DNA of 64,000 nt, from contig OY970338.1 in assembly GCA_963717515.1 (NCBI GenBank), positions 1,240,001 to 1,304,000 of the forward strand. Reading direction: 5' to 3'. Positions 1 to 8,219 of this stretch are shown here, in pieces (within the stretch, counting starts at the first letter, position 1; each line of letters opens with the position of its first letter). The position numbers were made by a program, and so were the translations under genes. The DNA is from CAYXZQ01 sp963717515. Its GTDB lineage: Archaea > Nanobdellota > Nanobdellia > Woesearchaeales > DSVV01. Below the pieces are notes generated by a model that was given only the letters and a program-made list of their open reading frames with translations, did not search any database and had not been told where the DNA came from.

Positions 1-97
1 TCCTCTTCTTTGGGGCATTGAATCTCTTGTATTTCTCGAGCTTTGCAGGCTTAGCCTTGAGCTGTACGAACGCTTTTTTATAGTTGCTGTATGTCAT
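1..97 (-). CDS. rps14: 30S ribosomal protein S14 (uS14), N-terminal part
   Basis: Reading down from the ATG at 97 gives about 32 residues beginning MTYSNYKKAF and rich in Lys before the window edge cuts the gene. The start lies 2 nt after the L5 stop. S14 is expected directly after L5 in archaeal ribosomal operons, and the basic N-terminus fits. The zinc-binding Cys residues that would prove the call lie outside the window, so the identity rests mainly on gene order. Confidence 0.65.
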   Translation of the reverse strand, partial: MTYSNYKKAFVQLKAKPAKLEKYKRFNAPKKR

Positions 98-99
98 CT

Positions 100-618
100 T
101 CAATCACCAACAGTTATATTGAATTCTTTCTGCATATATCCTATTGCCTCGTCCCTGCTTATCCTGTGCCTCATCGGAATCCTGGCTTTCTTGAGCTTTC
201 TGGTCTTCACCCTGAATCCGGGCCTTTCAAGCGTTATGCAGAGCTCAAAGCCCAGTATGCCTATCTTCGGCTCGTATTCGATATCCGGGATGTCTATGTA
301 CTCATGGATGCCGATTGCGACACTGCCGTTGTTGTCGAACTGCTTTTTAGAGAGCACGTTCTTCTTGACCATCAGAATCCTCCTGATAAGGTCCTTGACA
401 TTGCTGTCCCTTATCGTGATCTTGCATCCGACAGGAAGCCCTGGACGAAGACCCCAGCCGGGGATCCTCTTGTTTGTAGTCGTCTTTACAGGAGTCTTTC
501 CGGTGACGTGCTTAATGAGGAGCATGCCTTTCTCAAGTTTTCCCTGGTCGACGCCGCTTCCGAAGTTGAACGTGACCTTGCCTATGTCTATCTTCTGCAT
601 GATATTTTCGCCGCTCAT
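100..618 (-). CDS. rpl5: 50S ribosomal protein L5 (uL5)
   Basis: 172 residues, normal for archaeal L5, which sits in the central protuberance and contacts 5S rRNA and the P-site tRNA. Recognisable stretches are the N-terminal KVTFNFGSG, the central KRIPGWGLRPGLPVGCKITI and the C-terminal RPGFRVKTRK region. The start overlaps the S4e stop by 4 nt, indicating translational coupling within the ribosomal operon. Nothing unusual is seen. Confidence 0.95.
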   Translation of the reverse strand: MSGENIMQKIDIGKVTFNFGSGVDQGKLEKGMLLIKHVTGKTPVKTTTNKRIPGWGLRPGLPVGCKITIRDSNVKDLIRRILMVKKNVLSKKQFDNNGSVAIGIHEYIDIPDIEYEPKIGILGFELCITLERPGFRVKTRKLKKARIPMRHRISRDEAIGYMQKEFNITVGD

Positions 619-1313
619 TTTTCCTTGGCCAGTGTTATCAGCGGCTTGTCTTTGCCGATGACCATGGCATAATCCCTCAATGTCTGGACTGAATCTCCTG
701 AGTCAGTCTTGATTATGATGTCGTCACCCATGACATTCTCTATCTTGCCTGAATGGCCTACATATTTTCCGCCTGTAAGAAAGACTGTCGCTCCCTTGTC
801 GAAGGCAATCTGCTCGATTATCTTCTTTTTGGCGAAGTCGTATATGACTGCGTCGCCTGTGCTGAAACTGCCCTTATCCACAAGCATGTTGCTGCCATCT
901 GTGAAATTGAGCTGGATCTTGCCCTTCTTCACGACTGTCTTGCCTGCAATCTTGTAGACCTTGATGCCTGATTCAGCGTCAGGAATCTCTACACATACGA
1001 TGCTGCCCTTTTTGTTGAGGAGTATCCTGAATCTCGTCTTGAGTTCGGGAATATCGACGACATCCATGAGGCAGACCGGGAGCTTGGGCTCCCTCCTTCT
1101 CCTGCTGTTGACCAGGACTTCCTTGTTGTTGAGTATATACCTCACTTCCTTTGCAGTCTTTGCGAACTTGAGAACATCCCTGAGCAGTATCTGGAGAGGG
1201 ATAGAATGCTCCAGCTTGCCGCTGCCCGGATGGGGCCTTATTATGAATTTAGTGGTCTTTCTCTTTATGTCCCATGTATTTGGCATTGCCAGCCTTTTCA
1301 GATGCGATTTCAT
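615..1313 (-). CDS. rps4e: 30S ribosomal protein S4e
   Basis: 232 residues. S4e is an archaeal/eukaryotic small-subunit protein with an S4-type RNA-binding domain, a central domain and a C-terminal KOW motif. The sequence shows the MKSHLKRLAMPNTW start typical of the family, an S4-like region around residues 45-95 (VRYILNNKEVLVNSRRRREP, then VCLMDVVDIP) and a KOW-like GKYVGHSGKIENV near 185. It overlaps L24 upstream and L5 downstream by 4 nt each. Its presence between L24 and L5 is a clean archaeal marker. Confidence 0.96.
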   Translation of the reverse strand: MKSHLKRLAMPNTWDIKRKTTKFIIRPHPGSGKLEHSIPLQILLRDVLKFAKTAKEVRYILNNKEVLVNSRRRREPKLPVCLMDVVDIPELKTRFRILLNKKGSIVCVEIPDAESGIKVYKIAGKTVVKKGKIQLNFTDGSNMLVDKGSFSTGDAVIYDFAKKKIIEQIAFDKGATVFLTGGKYVGHSGKIENVMGDDIIIKTDSGDSVQTLRDYAMVIGKDKPLITLAKEK

Positions 1314-1711
1314 TTGGTGTCACCAGCCGTCTTTTCCTTGTTCTGCCGCTTGAGCCTTTTCTTGTCGTCGACATACAGCTCTGTTATCATGATATTCGAT
1401 GGGTCGATAGGATAGAATGCCTTTGAGCCGTCTTTCTTGTATATCTCTGCCTTGTCGACGATGATTTTCCTGTCCTTTACAATCACCCTGTCAACCTTGC
1501 CTTCCTTGCCCTTGAACATCCCTCTCAATATCTTGACCTTGTCTTCTTTCCTTACGCGGAGCGACCGTTTGCCAAGCCTTTTTCTGAGAGTCTTTGACAG
1601 GGTCGATTTCATGGATTTTCCCTGTATGTGCTCAGGGGCGTTGTATAGGTAAAGCCTCTGCTTTCTCGGCTGCCTGCTTGCTTTCCATGATTTTGAATAT
1701 GACTTTTTCAT
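1310..1711 (-). CDS. rpl24: 50S ribosomal protein L24 (uL24)
   Basis: 133 residues. L24 initiates large-subunit assembly and contains a KOW domain. The family signature is visible as RSLRVRKEDKVKILRGMFKG, continuing into KEGKVDRVIVKDRKI around residues 50-85. The basic N-terminus (KSWKASRQPRKQR) resembles archaeal and eukaryotic L26-type proteins. The start lies 12 nt after the L14 stop and the end overlaps S4e by 4 nt. Confidence 0.95.
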   Translation of the reverse strand: MKKSYSKSWKASRQPRKQRLYLYNAPEHIQGKSMKSTLSKTLRKRLGKRSLRVRKEDKVKILRGMFKGKEGKVDRVIVKDRKIIVDKAEIYKKDGSKAFYPIDPSNIMITELYVDDKKRLKRQNKEKTAGDTK

Positions 1712-1723
1712 CTTGCTTTCTCC

Positions 1724-2152
1724 TTATGCCACAATCTTTGCGAGCTTTGCCACAAGAGGCCATCTGTCGCAGACTTCCTTTGCAACTGCGCCCTTGATAA
1801 GCGAACCCTGCGGATTGCCCTTGTTGTCCTTGACGACTATCGCTGAATTGTCCTCGAACTTGATCCTTGTGCCGTCAAATCTCCTATATTCTTTTCTCTG
1901 CCTTACAATTATTGCAAGCACTGTCTTCTTACGCATGTCCGGCCTTCCTTTCTGGACGCTCGCCATCACAAGGTCTGCAACTCCGGCAGCCGGCATCCTG
2001 CCTTTCCTGCTCTTGTATTTCATAACTGAAAATATCCTGAGCCTCTTTGCGCCGCTATTGTCGCATGCATCTACGACAGAACCGACGGGCAATGCCCTTG
2101 TGATTTTTGCGTTTACAGCCTGCATCTTAATTTTCCCTGCTGACAATGACAA
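1724..2152 (-). CDS. rpl14: 50S ribosomal protein L14 (uL14)
   Basis: 142 residues, close to the usual archaeal length. L14 lies at the subunit interface. Typical sequence includes VVDACDNSGAKRLRIFSV, the GVADLVMASVQKGRPDMRKK block, IVRQRKEYRRFDGT and FEDNSAIVVKDNKGNPQGS. The start overlaps the S17 coding end by 26 nt, a longer overlap than elsewhere in the operon. Confidence 0.96.
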   Translation of the reverse strand: MSLSAGKIKMQAVNAKITRALPVGSVVDACDNSGAKRLRIFSVMKYKSRKGRMPAAGVADLVMASVQKGRPDMRKKTVLAIIVRQRKEYRRFDGTRIKFEDNSAIVVKDNKGNPQGSLIKGAVAKEVCDRWPLVAKLAKIVA

Positions 2153-2516
2153 AATTTTTTGTCTTGCTTATCTTCCTTGTCTCCATAATCTTCACGACAT
2201 CGCCTTCCTGCGCACCGATGCACGAAGGGTTATGGGCTATGACCTTTGTCCTTCTCTTCTCGTATCTCTCGTATTTAGGGATCTTTCTCTTCCAGCTCCA
2301 TTCCACAACTGCGCTTTTCGGGACCTTGGACCTTATGACCTTGCCCTGGAACATCCTGCCGCGAAGGCTCTGCGAGCCATGGAACGGGCAGTGCTTATCG
2401 TTCTCGCACGTGTCTTTAGGAGGGCTTACACCTATCCCTTTATCTCTTGAACTTGTCTGCGGACCGGCCTTTTCAGGCTCTTTTTTCCGGCTTCTTGATG
2501 ATTTTTTTTCCGTCAA
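2127..2516 (-). CDS. rps17: 30S ribosomal protein S17 (uS17)
   Basis: 129 residues. Archaeal-type S17 is shown by CPFHGSQSLRGRMFQGKVI and the OB-fold segment RRTKVIAHNPSCIGAQEGD followed by KIMETRKISKTKNFV. An unusual N-terminal stretch of about 35 charged residues precedes the conserved DKHCPFHG core. The ATG at 2516 overlaps the rnp1 end by 44 nt, so translation could begin at a later start. The stop overlaps L14. Confidence 0.93.
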   Translation of the reverse strand: MTEKKSSRSRKKEPEKAGPQTSSRDKGIGVSPPKDTCENDKHCPFHGSQSLRGRMFQGKVIRSKVPKSAVVEWSWKRKIPKYERYEKRRTKVIAHNPSCIGAQEGDVVKIMETRKISKTKNFVIVSREN

Positions 2517-2721
2517 TTTCTATCCTCTTGTTATTGATTTCTGCGATGAATGTGACCTGCTCCTTGAGCACTCTCTTCCTTTTGCCTTTTTCTTCAAACA
2601 GCAATGTGTTCTTTGTCTCGTCAATGACCTTTCCCTTCAGTCCGACAAGGCTCTTGTTTTCGGCCTGCGTCACTTCTATGGCGCAGCCTATAAGTTCCTT
2701 ATCGAACTTGTGTTTTGCCAT
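2473..2721 (-). CDS. rnp1: RNase P protein component 1 (Rpp29/Pop4)
   Basis: 82 residues. This is the archaeal Rpp29 homolog, a subunit of RNase P that helps mature tRNA 5' ends. The Sm-like barrel is recognisable from LIGCAIEVTQAENKSLVGLK, then GKVIDETKNTLLFEEKG and KRVLKEQVTFIAEI. It sits between aIF1 and S17, the usual archaeal site. It shares its last 44 nt with the S17 start and abuts the aIF1 stop by one base. Confidence 0.92.
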   Translation of the reverse strand: MAKHKFDKELIGCAIEVTQAENKSLVGLKGKVIDETKNTLLFEEKGKRKRVLKEQVTFIAEINNKRIEIDGKKIIKKPEKRA

Positions 2722-3032
2722 TATTTTTTTATCTCTATTGTCTCAGGCGCAAATCCCAATTTCACCAATGCGTCGCGCATGTTGCCTGTATGGTTTCCCT
2801 GAAGCTCAATCTTTCCTTCCTTATAAGTGCCACCGCAAGCAAGCCTGCTCTTGAGCTGCTTCGTTATGTCCCTGAGATCGATGTCCTTAGTGTCGATCCC
2901 TTCGACGACCGTGTACAGCTTGCCGAACTTGCGCTTGATTGTGTGCACTGATATCTTCAGGCTCTCCTTGGCTATAGTCTCGCAGACGCATAGCTCCTTC
3001 GGGAGTCCGCACGTCGAGCAAATTTCACTCAT
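2721..3032 (-). CDS. translation initiation factor aIF1 (SUI1 family)
   Basis: 103 residues. It belongs to the SUI1/eIF1 family, which governs start-codon selection on the small subunit. The N-terminus has a four-Cys knuckle (CSTCGLPKELCVC) seen in archaeal members. The SUI1 fold follows, with KRKFGKLYTVVEGI, LKSRLACGGTYKEGKIELQG and a C-terminal ETIEIKK. It starts 4 nt inside the L29 end and is followed directly by rnp1, the standard archaeal arrangement. Confidence 0.93.
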   Translation of the reverse strand: MSEICSTCGLPKELCVCETIAKESLKISVHTIKRKFGKLYTVVEGIDTKDIDLRDITKQLKSRLACGGTYKEGKIELQGNHTGNMRDALVKLGFAPETIEIKK

Positions 3033-3232
3033 ACTTGTGCATCCTCTCCTTTGTTTTTAATCTCTGTCATTATCCTTGCGATGTTTCTTCTTATCTGCTT
3101 TATCTGGCCGGGACTCTTTAGCTGTGTTCCCATGGCTGACTGGGCATTGAGCTTGATGAGCTCTTTTCTCAGCTCGACAATCCTCTTTCTCAGGTCGCCT
3201 GCTGTTGAGCTCCTTATTTCGTCCTTCTTCAT
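3029..3232 (-). CDS. rpl29: 50S ribosomal protein L29 (uL29)
   Basis: 67 residues, the normal size for this two-helix protein near the exit tunnel. The family pattern is DLRKRIVELRKELIKLNAQ, then GTQLKSPGQIKQIRRNIARI. The start overlaps the S3 stop by 4 nt and the end overlaps the aIF1 start. Confidence 0.92.
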   Translation of the reverse strand: MKKDEIRSSTAGDLRKRIVELRKELIKLNAQSAMGTQLKSPGQIKQIRRNIARIMTEIKNKGEDAQV

Positions 3233-4041
3233 TTTTTGCTGTCTTCCTTGGCCTGCTTTTTAACTGCCTTCTTCTTGGCTGGCTTCTTTTTCTTTTCTTC
3301 TTTCGGGGCCTTTTCCTTTTTCGTATCCTTGCCAGGCTTTTTTGCTGTGCCATTGTCCTGCGTTGTTTCGTCTTCTTTCACTGTTTCAGGCTCTTTGGCA
3401 CCATCATCTGTCTTCGCATCCACCACTTCGACTTCTGTCACTATCTCCTTTGCAAGGGTGATATTGTCCGGAAGCTGGATATCAGGAGGCATTATCTTCA
3501 CGGTTATGCCGATGCTTCCTGTCTTTAGCTGGGCAATCTTATAAGCCTTCTTGACACCGTCAATCGCAACCTGCCCGCATTTTTTCAGGTAGCCCTGGTA
3601 AAATCTCCATCTCTTCGCCCGGGAGCTCGGGACCTTGCCTGAGATGATTATCTCAATACCGAGTGCGCCTGCAGCCATGACATCCGACATGGTCTTGTGA
3701 CCAACACCCTTGAATCTCGAGAGGCCGAACCGTTCAAGAGAGTTTGCAATCCTCTCTGCAACAATTTCCGGGTCAAGGTTGATGTTTGTTATCTCGTTAA
3801 TCTCTATCTGCGGGTTCTCAAGCCTGAACTTCTTCTTCAGGAGCGATGTAAGATTCTTTATGGACTGGCCTTTCCTGCCTACGATTAGGCCCGGCCTTGA
3901 TGCATCTATTATGATCTTTTCGCCAAGAGGAGTCGGGACAAGCTTTGTCTTCGACAGGCCCACTCCCTTGAGTGTCGACCCTACAAATTCCTGGATCTCA
4001 AACTCCTTAATCTTCTTTGACAGTATCTTTCTTTGGTCCAT
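3229..4041 (-). CDS. rps3: 30S ribosomal protein S3 (uS3), Lys-rich tail
   Basis: 270 residues. S3 lines the mRNA entry tunnel. A KH domain is visible around residues 48-100 (SRPGLIVGRKGQSIKNLTSL), followed by the S3 C-terminal domain with GALGIEIIISGKVPSSRAKR and QLKTGSIGITVKIMPP. After about residue 205 the protein becomes a low-complexity tail of Lys, Glu, Ala and Pro, similar in kind to the tails of L22 and L4 in this operon. The start overlaps the L22 end by 35 nt. Confidence 0.95.
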   Translation of the reverse strand: MDQRKILSKKIKEFEIQEFVGSTLKGVGLSKTKLVPTPLGEKIIIDASRPGLIVGRKGQSIKNLTSLLKKKFRLENPQIEINEITNINLDPEIVAERIANSLERFGLSRFKGVGHKTMSDVMAAGALGIEIIISGKVPSSRAKRWRFYQGYLKKCGQVAIDGVKKAYKIAQLKTGSIGITVKIMPPDIQLPDNITLAKEIVTEVEVVDAKTDDGAKEPETVKEDETTQDNGTAKKPGKDTKKEKAPKEEKKKKPAKKKAVKKQAKEDSKK

Positions 4042-4852
4042 CTTTCATTGCTCCTTTGTCCTTGGGTTTATCGCCATCTTTAGTGATATCGCTCTTTTTC
4101 TCCTGGCTTTTTCCAGGGGATTTATCTTCCTTTTTTATTTGCTTGCTTTCTTTTGGCCTGGGCTCAACCTGCTTGCCTTTGGTTACTGCCGGCTTTTCCT
4201 GGGGTTTTTTTGCAGGCGTCTCTGCCTTTTCTTCCTTCTTTTCGACAGGCTTGATCGTCTTTGCAGGAGTTTCAGCGGGCTTTTGCTCTGCAGCCTTCCG
4301 CTCTTCGGTCTTCTTTTCAGCCTTCATCGGTTTTTCCTTGGTTTCATCGGCTTTCTTATCTTCTTTATTGATATCAGCATCCTTCCCTTTCTTATTCCTG
4401 GATTTTTCATCTGACCCTGATTCCTTAAGCACGATCTCAATATGGGTCCGCTTGGATTTCCTTCGCCTGGCCCTGCCGTAATGCCATGGCCTTGACGCCA
4501 TGTTTGAGCAGATATGGGTTATCACAAGGTCTGATGATGAAAATCCCTTTGCCTGGGCATTCGCCTCGCAGCTCTCTATTGCCTTGAGTATCTCTGTGCA
4601 TGCCTTGACAGGGTATCTTCCTGGACCTGTGGCTCTCTTATGCCCCATGTTGTGGTTGAATCTCCTGAAAGGTATCGGCTTTTTGAATTCGATAGCCTCA
4701 GTGAGTATCTTCTTTGCAGCCTCAGTCTTCCTGCCCCTGATACGGTTGCATATCTCTATGCAGTGCTTGGTCGAGACACTGGCTGAAAGGATGGCGCACC
4801 TGGCCATCTTCTCCATGTCATAATCCTTGAAAGCATACTTATAGCCTGCCAT
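4007..4852 (-). CDS. rpl22: 50S ribosomal protein L22 (uL22) with long charged tail
   Basis: 281 residues, far longer than the roughly 150-residue archaeal norm. The first 150 residues are ordinary L22 (CAILSASVSTKHCIEICNRI, FNHNMGHKRATGPGRYPVKA, then SRPWHYGRARRRKSKRTHIE), the part that lines the exit tunnel. Residues from about 155 onward are a Lys/Glu/Ala/Pro repeat-like tail that looks disordered. The reading frame stays open and the tail overlaps the S3 start by 35 nt, so it appears genuinely translated. Confidence 0.94.
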   Translation of the reverse strand: MAGYKYAFKDYDMEKMARCAILSASVSTKHCIEICNRIRGRKTEAAKKILTEAIEFKKPIPFRRFNHNMGHKRATGPGRYPVKACTEILKAIESCEANAQAKGFSSSDLVITHICSNMASRPWHYGRARRRKSKRTHIEIVLKESGSDEKSRNKKGKDADINKEDKKADETKEKPMKAEKKTEERKAAEQKPAETPAKTIKPVEKKEEKAETPAKKPQEKPAVTKGKQVEPRPKESKQIKKEDKSPGKSQEKKSDITKDGDKPKDKGAMKDGPKKDTVKED

Positions 4853-4853
4853 T

Positions 4854-5240
4854 TTACCTTACTGAGACGCTTGAGCTCGATCTCGTCGCCCCTACTCCTG
4901 GTGAGCTGTGTGCTACCCTCTTACGCGTCAGCACAAATTCGCCGAGATAATGCCCTATCATCTCCTCTATTATCCTCAGTGACTGGTATTCCTTGCCATT
5001 ATGGACCCTGAGTGTCTTCCCCACCATGAGTGGAGTCACTATTATGTCCCTGCAGTGGGTCTTCACATTATCCTTTTTCTCAAGCTTCTTTATGAGAGCC
5101 TTGTGCGCATCGGAAAAGCCTTTATCGAGTGTCCTTCTTTGCCTTGACGGGACATGCTCTGAAAACTCCTTGATGCTCATCTCCTTCAGCTCTGTCAGCT
5201 TGAAGCCCCTGTATCTGAACTCATCATCCATTGGATTCAC
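4854..5240 (-). CDS. rps19: 30S ribosomal protein S19 (uS19)
   Basis: 128 residues. S19 lies in the small-subunit head. The family core is clear: FRYRGFKLTELKEMSIKEFS, KTHCRDIIVTPLMVGKTLRV, then HNGKEYQSLRIIEEMIGHYL and GEFVLTRKRVAHSSPGVGAT. It starts 2 nt after the L2 stop and ends 1 nt before the L22 start. Confidence 0.96.
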   Translation of the reverse strand: MNPMDDEFRYRGFKLTELKEMSIKEFSEHVPSRQRRTLDKGFSDAHKALIKKLEKKDNVKTHCRDIIVTPLMVGKTLRVHNGKEYQSLRIIEEMIGHYLGEFVLTRKRVAHSSPGVGATRSSSSVSVR

Positions 5241-5242
5241 CT

Positions 5243-5953
5243 TTACTTGCTCTTGCCTGTCCTTCTCGGCCTTACCTTTCCGACCTTTGCACCCGGAGGT
5301 GCATGTCTTCTTGCGATAGTAGGCCTTCCTTTCTTGCTGGACCTGCTGGTACCATGCGGATGGTCGACAGCGTTCATTGCGATTCCGCTTGTCTTCGGAT
5401 AGAGCCTGTTCCTTGCCTTCATCCTGTAATAATTCCTTCCTGCCTTGTACAACGGCTTCTCAGTCCTTCCTGAGCCTGCAATGATGCCTATGTTTGCCCG
5501 GCACTCCGGGTTGAACTTCTTTTCCTTTTTCGAAGGGAGCATGACAACGACGCTGTTGCCGGACTTTGCAATGACTCTAGCTGAAAGCCCGGTGCTCCTA
5601 ACAAATTTTCCGCCGTCTCCAGGCTGATTCTCGATATTGTAAATCAATGTGCCTTCAGGTATATGCCGGAGTGCGACGCAGCTGCCTTTTGTTGGCTCGG
5701 CTCCGCCTGTACTTATCTCCTGGTCTACGCGCATCCCTTCAGGAGCGATTATGTAACTGGTCTCACCGTTTCCATACTTTACTTTTGCGAGCGGGCTTGT
5801 ATGTCCCGGGCAGCTTACGATGTCCACTATCCTGCCTTTGACTGTGTCATGTTTTTTTGCGAGGTGCCTGACAGCTGTCCTGAACCTGTGGCTGGGGGAC
5901 TTGTATGTGGGCGAGCCCTTTCCTCTCCTCTGCTGTATTATCCTTTTTCCCAT
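5243..5953 (-). CDS. rpl2: 50S ribosomal protein L2 (uL2)
   Basis: 236 residues, the usual archaeal length. L2 supports the peptidyl transferase centre. Characteristic segments include MGKRIIQQRRGKGSPTYKSP, GSCVALRHIPEGTLIYNIE and the nearly invariant AMNAVDHPHGTSRSSKKGRP near residues 192-211. It sits 7 nt after L23 and 2 nt before S19. Confidence 0.97.
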   Translation of the reverse strand: MGKRIIQQRRGKGSPTYKSPSHRFRTAVRHLAKKHDTVKGRIVDIVSCPGHTSPLAKVKYGNGETSYIIAPEGMRVDQEISTGGAEPTKGSCVALRHIPEGTLIYNIENQPGDGGKFVRSTGLSARVIAKSGNSVVVMLPSKKEKKFNPECRANIGIIAGSGRTEKPLYKAGRNYYRMKARNRLYPKTSGIAMNAVDHPHGTSRSSKKGRPTIARRHAPPGAKVGKVRPRRTGKSK

Positions 5954-5960
5954 CTGTCCA

Positions 5961-6221
5961 TCACATCATGCCAAGCTTTGTCGCAAGGTCTATTGCGGGA
6001 TTGTCAGGTGAAAGCTTGACATATGCCTTCTTCTCCCCTGTATTTGTTATCATGGTGTTGATCTTGAGTATCTTGACGTCAAATGCTTCCTCTAAGGCCT
6101 TCTTAATCTCGTCCTTCCTTGCCTTCCTCTCGACAAAGAACACAAGCTTGTTCTCGCTGTCCATTATCCTTATCGACTTCTCTGTCCCTGAAGGATATCT
6201 TATGATGCTCAGGCTTGCCAT
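5961..6221 (-). CDS. rpl23: 50S ribosomal protein L23 (uL23)
   Basis: 86 residues from the ATG at 6221. L23 sits at the exit-tunnel mouth, where signal recognition particle docks. Family features are IIRYPSGTEKSIRIMDSENK, EIKKALEEAFDVKILKINTM and the ending KAYVKLSPDNPAIDLATKLG. A farther in-frame ATG at 6257 would add 12 residues overlapping L4; the 6221 start is 1 nt from the L4 stop and matches the family N-terminus better. Confidence 0.94.
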   Translation of the reverse strand: MASLSIIRYPSGTEKSIRIMDSENKLVFFVERKARKDEIKKALEEAFDVKILKINTMITNTGEKKAYVKLSPDNPAIDLATKLGMM

Positions 6222-6222
6222 C

Positions 6223-7230
6223 TTATTTTTCCCCTGCCAGCCTGCTGCCTTTTTCATCTTTTTTTACAGGGGCATTTTTGACTTCTGCAGCCGGTTTTTC
6301 GATCACAGCTGGTGCGGGCTTTTTTGCCGGCGCTTTTTTGACTGAGGTTATGGCATCTTTTGCCTTTGCAGCGGTCCTGGGCTTCTTTTCATCCATGCCC
6401 TTAGGCTTTGCAGATTTTTCTTTGTCCATGAAAAGCTGCTCTTTTTCCATCCTCTCGATCGCTTTGTCTGTGAATAATGAAAGCCTTCCCGGCCTGATGC
6501 CCTGCGCAAGGGCGCCTGCATTCAGCTTATCAACCTTGACAATGTCTACGCCAGGTATGTTCTTTGCTGATTTCATGAGGCTGCACTTATCTGATACGAT
6601 GATGAGAGGGCCTGTCTTCTTCCTGTATTTCCTGCCTCTGAGTGTTCCTTTGCCTGGCCTAATGCTCTTTACGCTGACCCTGCTGAGCTCCTCGGCAAAC
6701 CCGAGCTTCTCCAGGGCTGATATGACATCTTTGGTCTTTTCCATGGATTCTATCTTTGAGTCGATTATGAATGGATAAAGCTCCGGGACTATGTGCCCTC
6801 GCTCCTGGACAAGAGGCTTGATGACTGTTGCGCTCAGGGCTGAGCGTATGGCCTTCCTCCTCTCTTTTGTGTTTAGCTTCCTTGACCATATCTTGTCTGC
6901 CTTAGGCGGATGGGCCCTTCTTCCCTTGACAGTTCCTGGTGCGAATGCGCCGACCCAGTTAAGCCTGGTCCCTCTCCTTGAGAGAATCTTCCTCGGTACC
7001 CTTGATATGCCGAAACCGTATGAGCCCCTGTACTTGTGCCTTCTTCTTGAGAGCTCTGCTGATGCCCTCTTGCCTGCCATTGGGTCTGCGCCGTACGCCT
7101 GTCTGGAATTGGAGCGTATGGTCAGGACTGCCCTCTTCACCAGGTCTGCCCTTATCTCTTCATCGAACTGTGAAGGGAGCTCTCTCTTGCCGATCTCGGT
7201 CTTTGTAAGGTTAAGTATTGTCAGTTTCAT
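6223..7230 (-). CDS. rpl4: 50S ribosomal protein L4 (uL4) with charged tail
   Basis: 335 residues against roughly 250-260 in most archaea. The core is plain L4, with RRRHKYRGSYGFGISRVPRK, the loop GAFAPGTVKGRRAHPPKA and a C-terminal domain ending near GRLSLFTDKAIERME. From about residue 265 the protein continues as a Lys/Ala/Pro/Glu-rich tail (for example VKKAPAKKPAPAVIEKPAAE) that resembles those of L22 and S3. The start overlaps the L3 stop by 4 nt. Confidence 0.95.
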   Translation of the reverse strand: MKLTILNLTKTEIGKRELPSQFDEEIRADLVKRAVLTIRSNSRQAYGADPMAGKRASAELSRRRHKYRGSYGFGISRVPRKILSRRGTRLNWVGAFAPGTVKGRRAHPPKADKIWSRKLNTKERRKAIRSALSATVIKPLVQERGHIVPELYPFIIDSKIESMEKTKDVISALEKLGFAEELSRVSVKSIRPGKGTLRGRKYRKKTGPLIIVSDKCSLMKSAKNIPGVDIVKVDKLNAGALAQGIRPGRLSLFTDKAIERMEKEQLFMDKEKSAKPKGMDEKKPRTAAKAKDAITSVKKAPAKKPAPAVIEKPAAEVKNAPVKKDEKGSRLAGEK

Positions 7231-8219
7231 TTTCTCTGCTTTGATTCAAGGCTGATGTATTTTATGACTGGCTTTGATTTCGGAATCTTCGAATTCGGCC
7301 TGCTTGCATGAGTAAGCTTGATTATCCTCTTAGCAGGGCCTCCGACAGAGCCCTTGACAAGTATATAAGGGTTCTTGACAACGCCGTATCTCACGAAGCC
7401 GCCTTTAGGATTTATATCCTCTGGCTTATCTGATATCTTGACAAGCCACTTGTTGAGCTCATTCCTTGCATGATAGCCCATCTTTCCTGCATGAGCAATC
7501 CTGTACATGAAATGGCCCTGACCTTTCCAGCCGCCGAGTGAACCGGGCCCTCTCTTGACTTTTTCAGATTTATGAGACCTCAGGCCAACGCCGAATCTCT
7601 TCACAGGGCCCTGGAATCCCTTGCCTGTCGTTATTGAGTGGATATCCATCTGGGCGCCTTCGGAAAACACTTCCTCGACCCTTATCTCTTTGCCCAGCCT
7701 CTCTTTTGCATAATTGAATTTCTCTTCAATAGTGCCGTTCAGTGCCAATTCGAACAGCTCAGGCTTTTTCTTGCCGATGCCTGTCTTTGAAGGCATTGTA
7801 TATACATTAAGGCGGATATCATCACAATCTGAGAGTTTGACAGCATCAAGCTTTGCCTCATCTGTCTTCTTGCTGAGCTTTATCTTCCTGCCGAGCTCCT
7901 TATCGACCTTGCCGAAGACCTCGTAAGAGACTTTCATACCGTACCCGTCTTTGCTGTAGAACCTGACAGATGCCACCTTCAGGGGCGGGCATTCGATGAC
8001 TGTCACAGGGATTGCGTGGTCTATATTATCTCCTTTTTTAGAAAGGTGGTTCTTTTCAGAGATTATCATGGTGGTCATGCCTGCCTTGTATCCTGCAAAT
8101 CCGAGAGGGCCTGGCTTACCTGATTCAGTCCATGACCTGACCCTGGCATACTGTCTTTTGGCCCGTTTTCTCGGCCAGTACTGCATTGAGCCTTTTCTTG
8201 GTGACCTTGTTGATGGCAT
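7227..8219 (-). CDS. rpl3: 50S ribosomal protein L3 (uL3)
   Basis: 330 residues, typical for archaeal L3. It is the first gene of the operon. The beginning (MPSTRSPRKGSMQYWPRKRA) and the loop that reaches the peptidyl transferase centre (GSLGGWKGQGHFMYRIAHAG) are classic. The ATG at 8219 is preceded on the minus strand by a T/A-rich box centred near 8270, which could be the operon promoter. Confidence 0.97.
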   Translation of the reverse strand: MPSTRSPRKGSMQYWPRKRAKRQYARVRSWTESGKPGPLGFAGYKAGMTTMIISEKNHLSKKGDNIDHAIPVTVIECPPLKVASVRFYSKDGYGMKVSYEVFGKVDKELGRKIKLSKKTDEAKLDAVKLSDCDDIRLNVYTMPSKTGIGKKKPELFELALNGTIEEKFNYAKERLGKEIRVEEVFSEGAQMDIHSITTGKGFQGPVKRFGVGLRSHKSEKVKRGPGSLGGWKGQGHFMYRIAHAGKMGYHARNELNKWLVKISDKPEDINPKGGFVRYGVVKNPYILVKGSVGGPAKRIIKLTHASRPNSKIPKSKPVIKYISLESKQRK

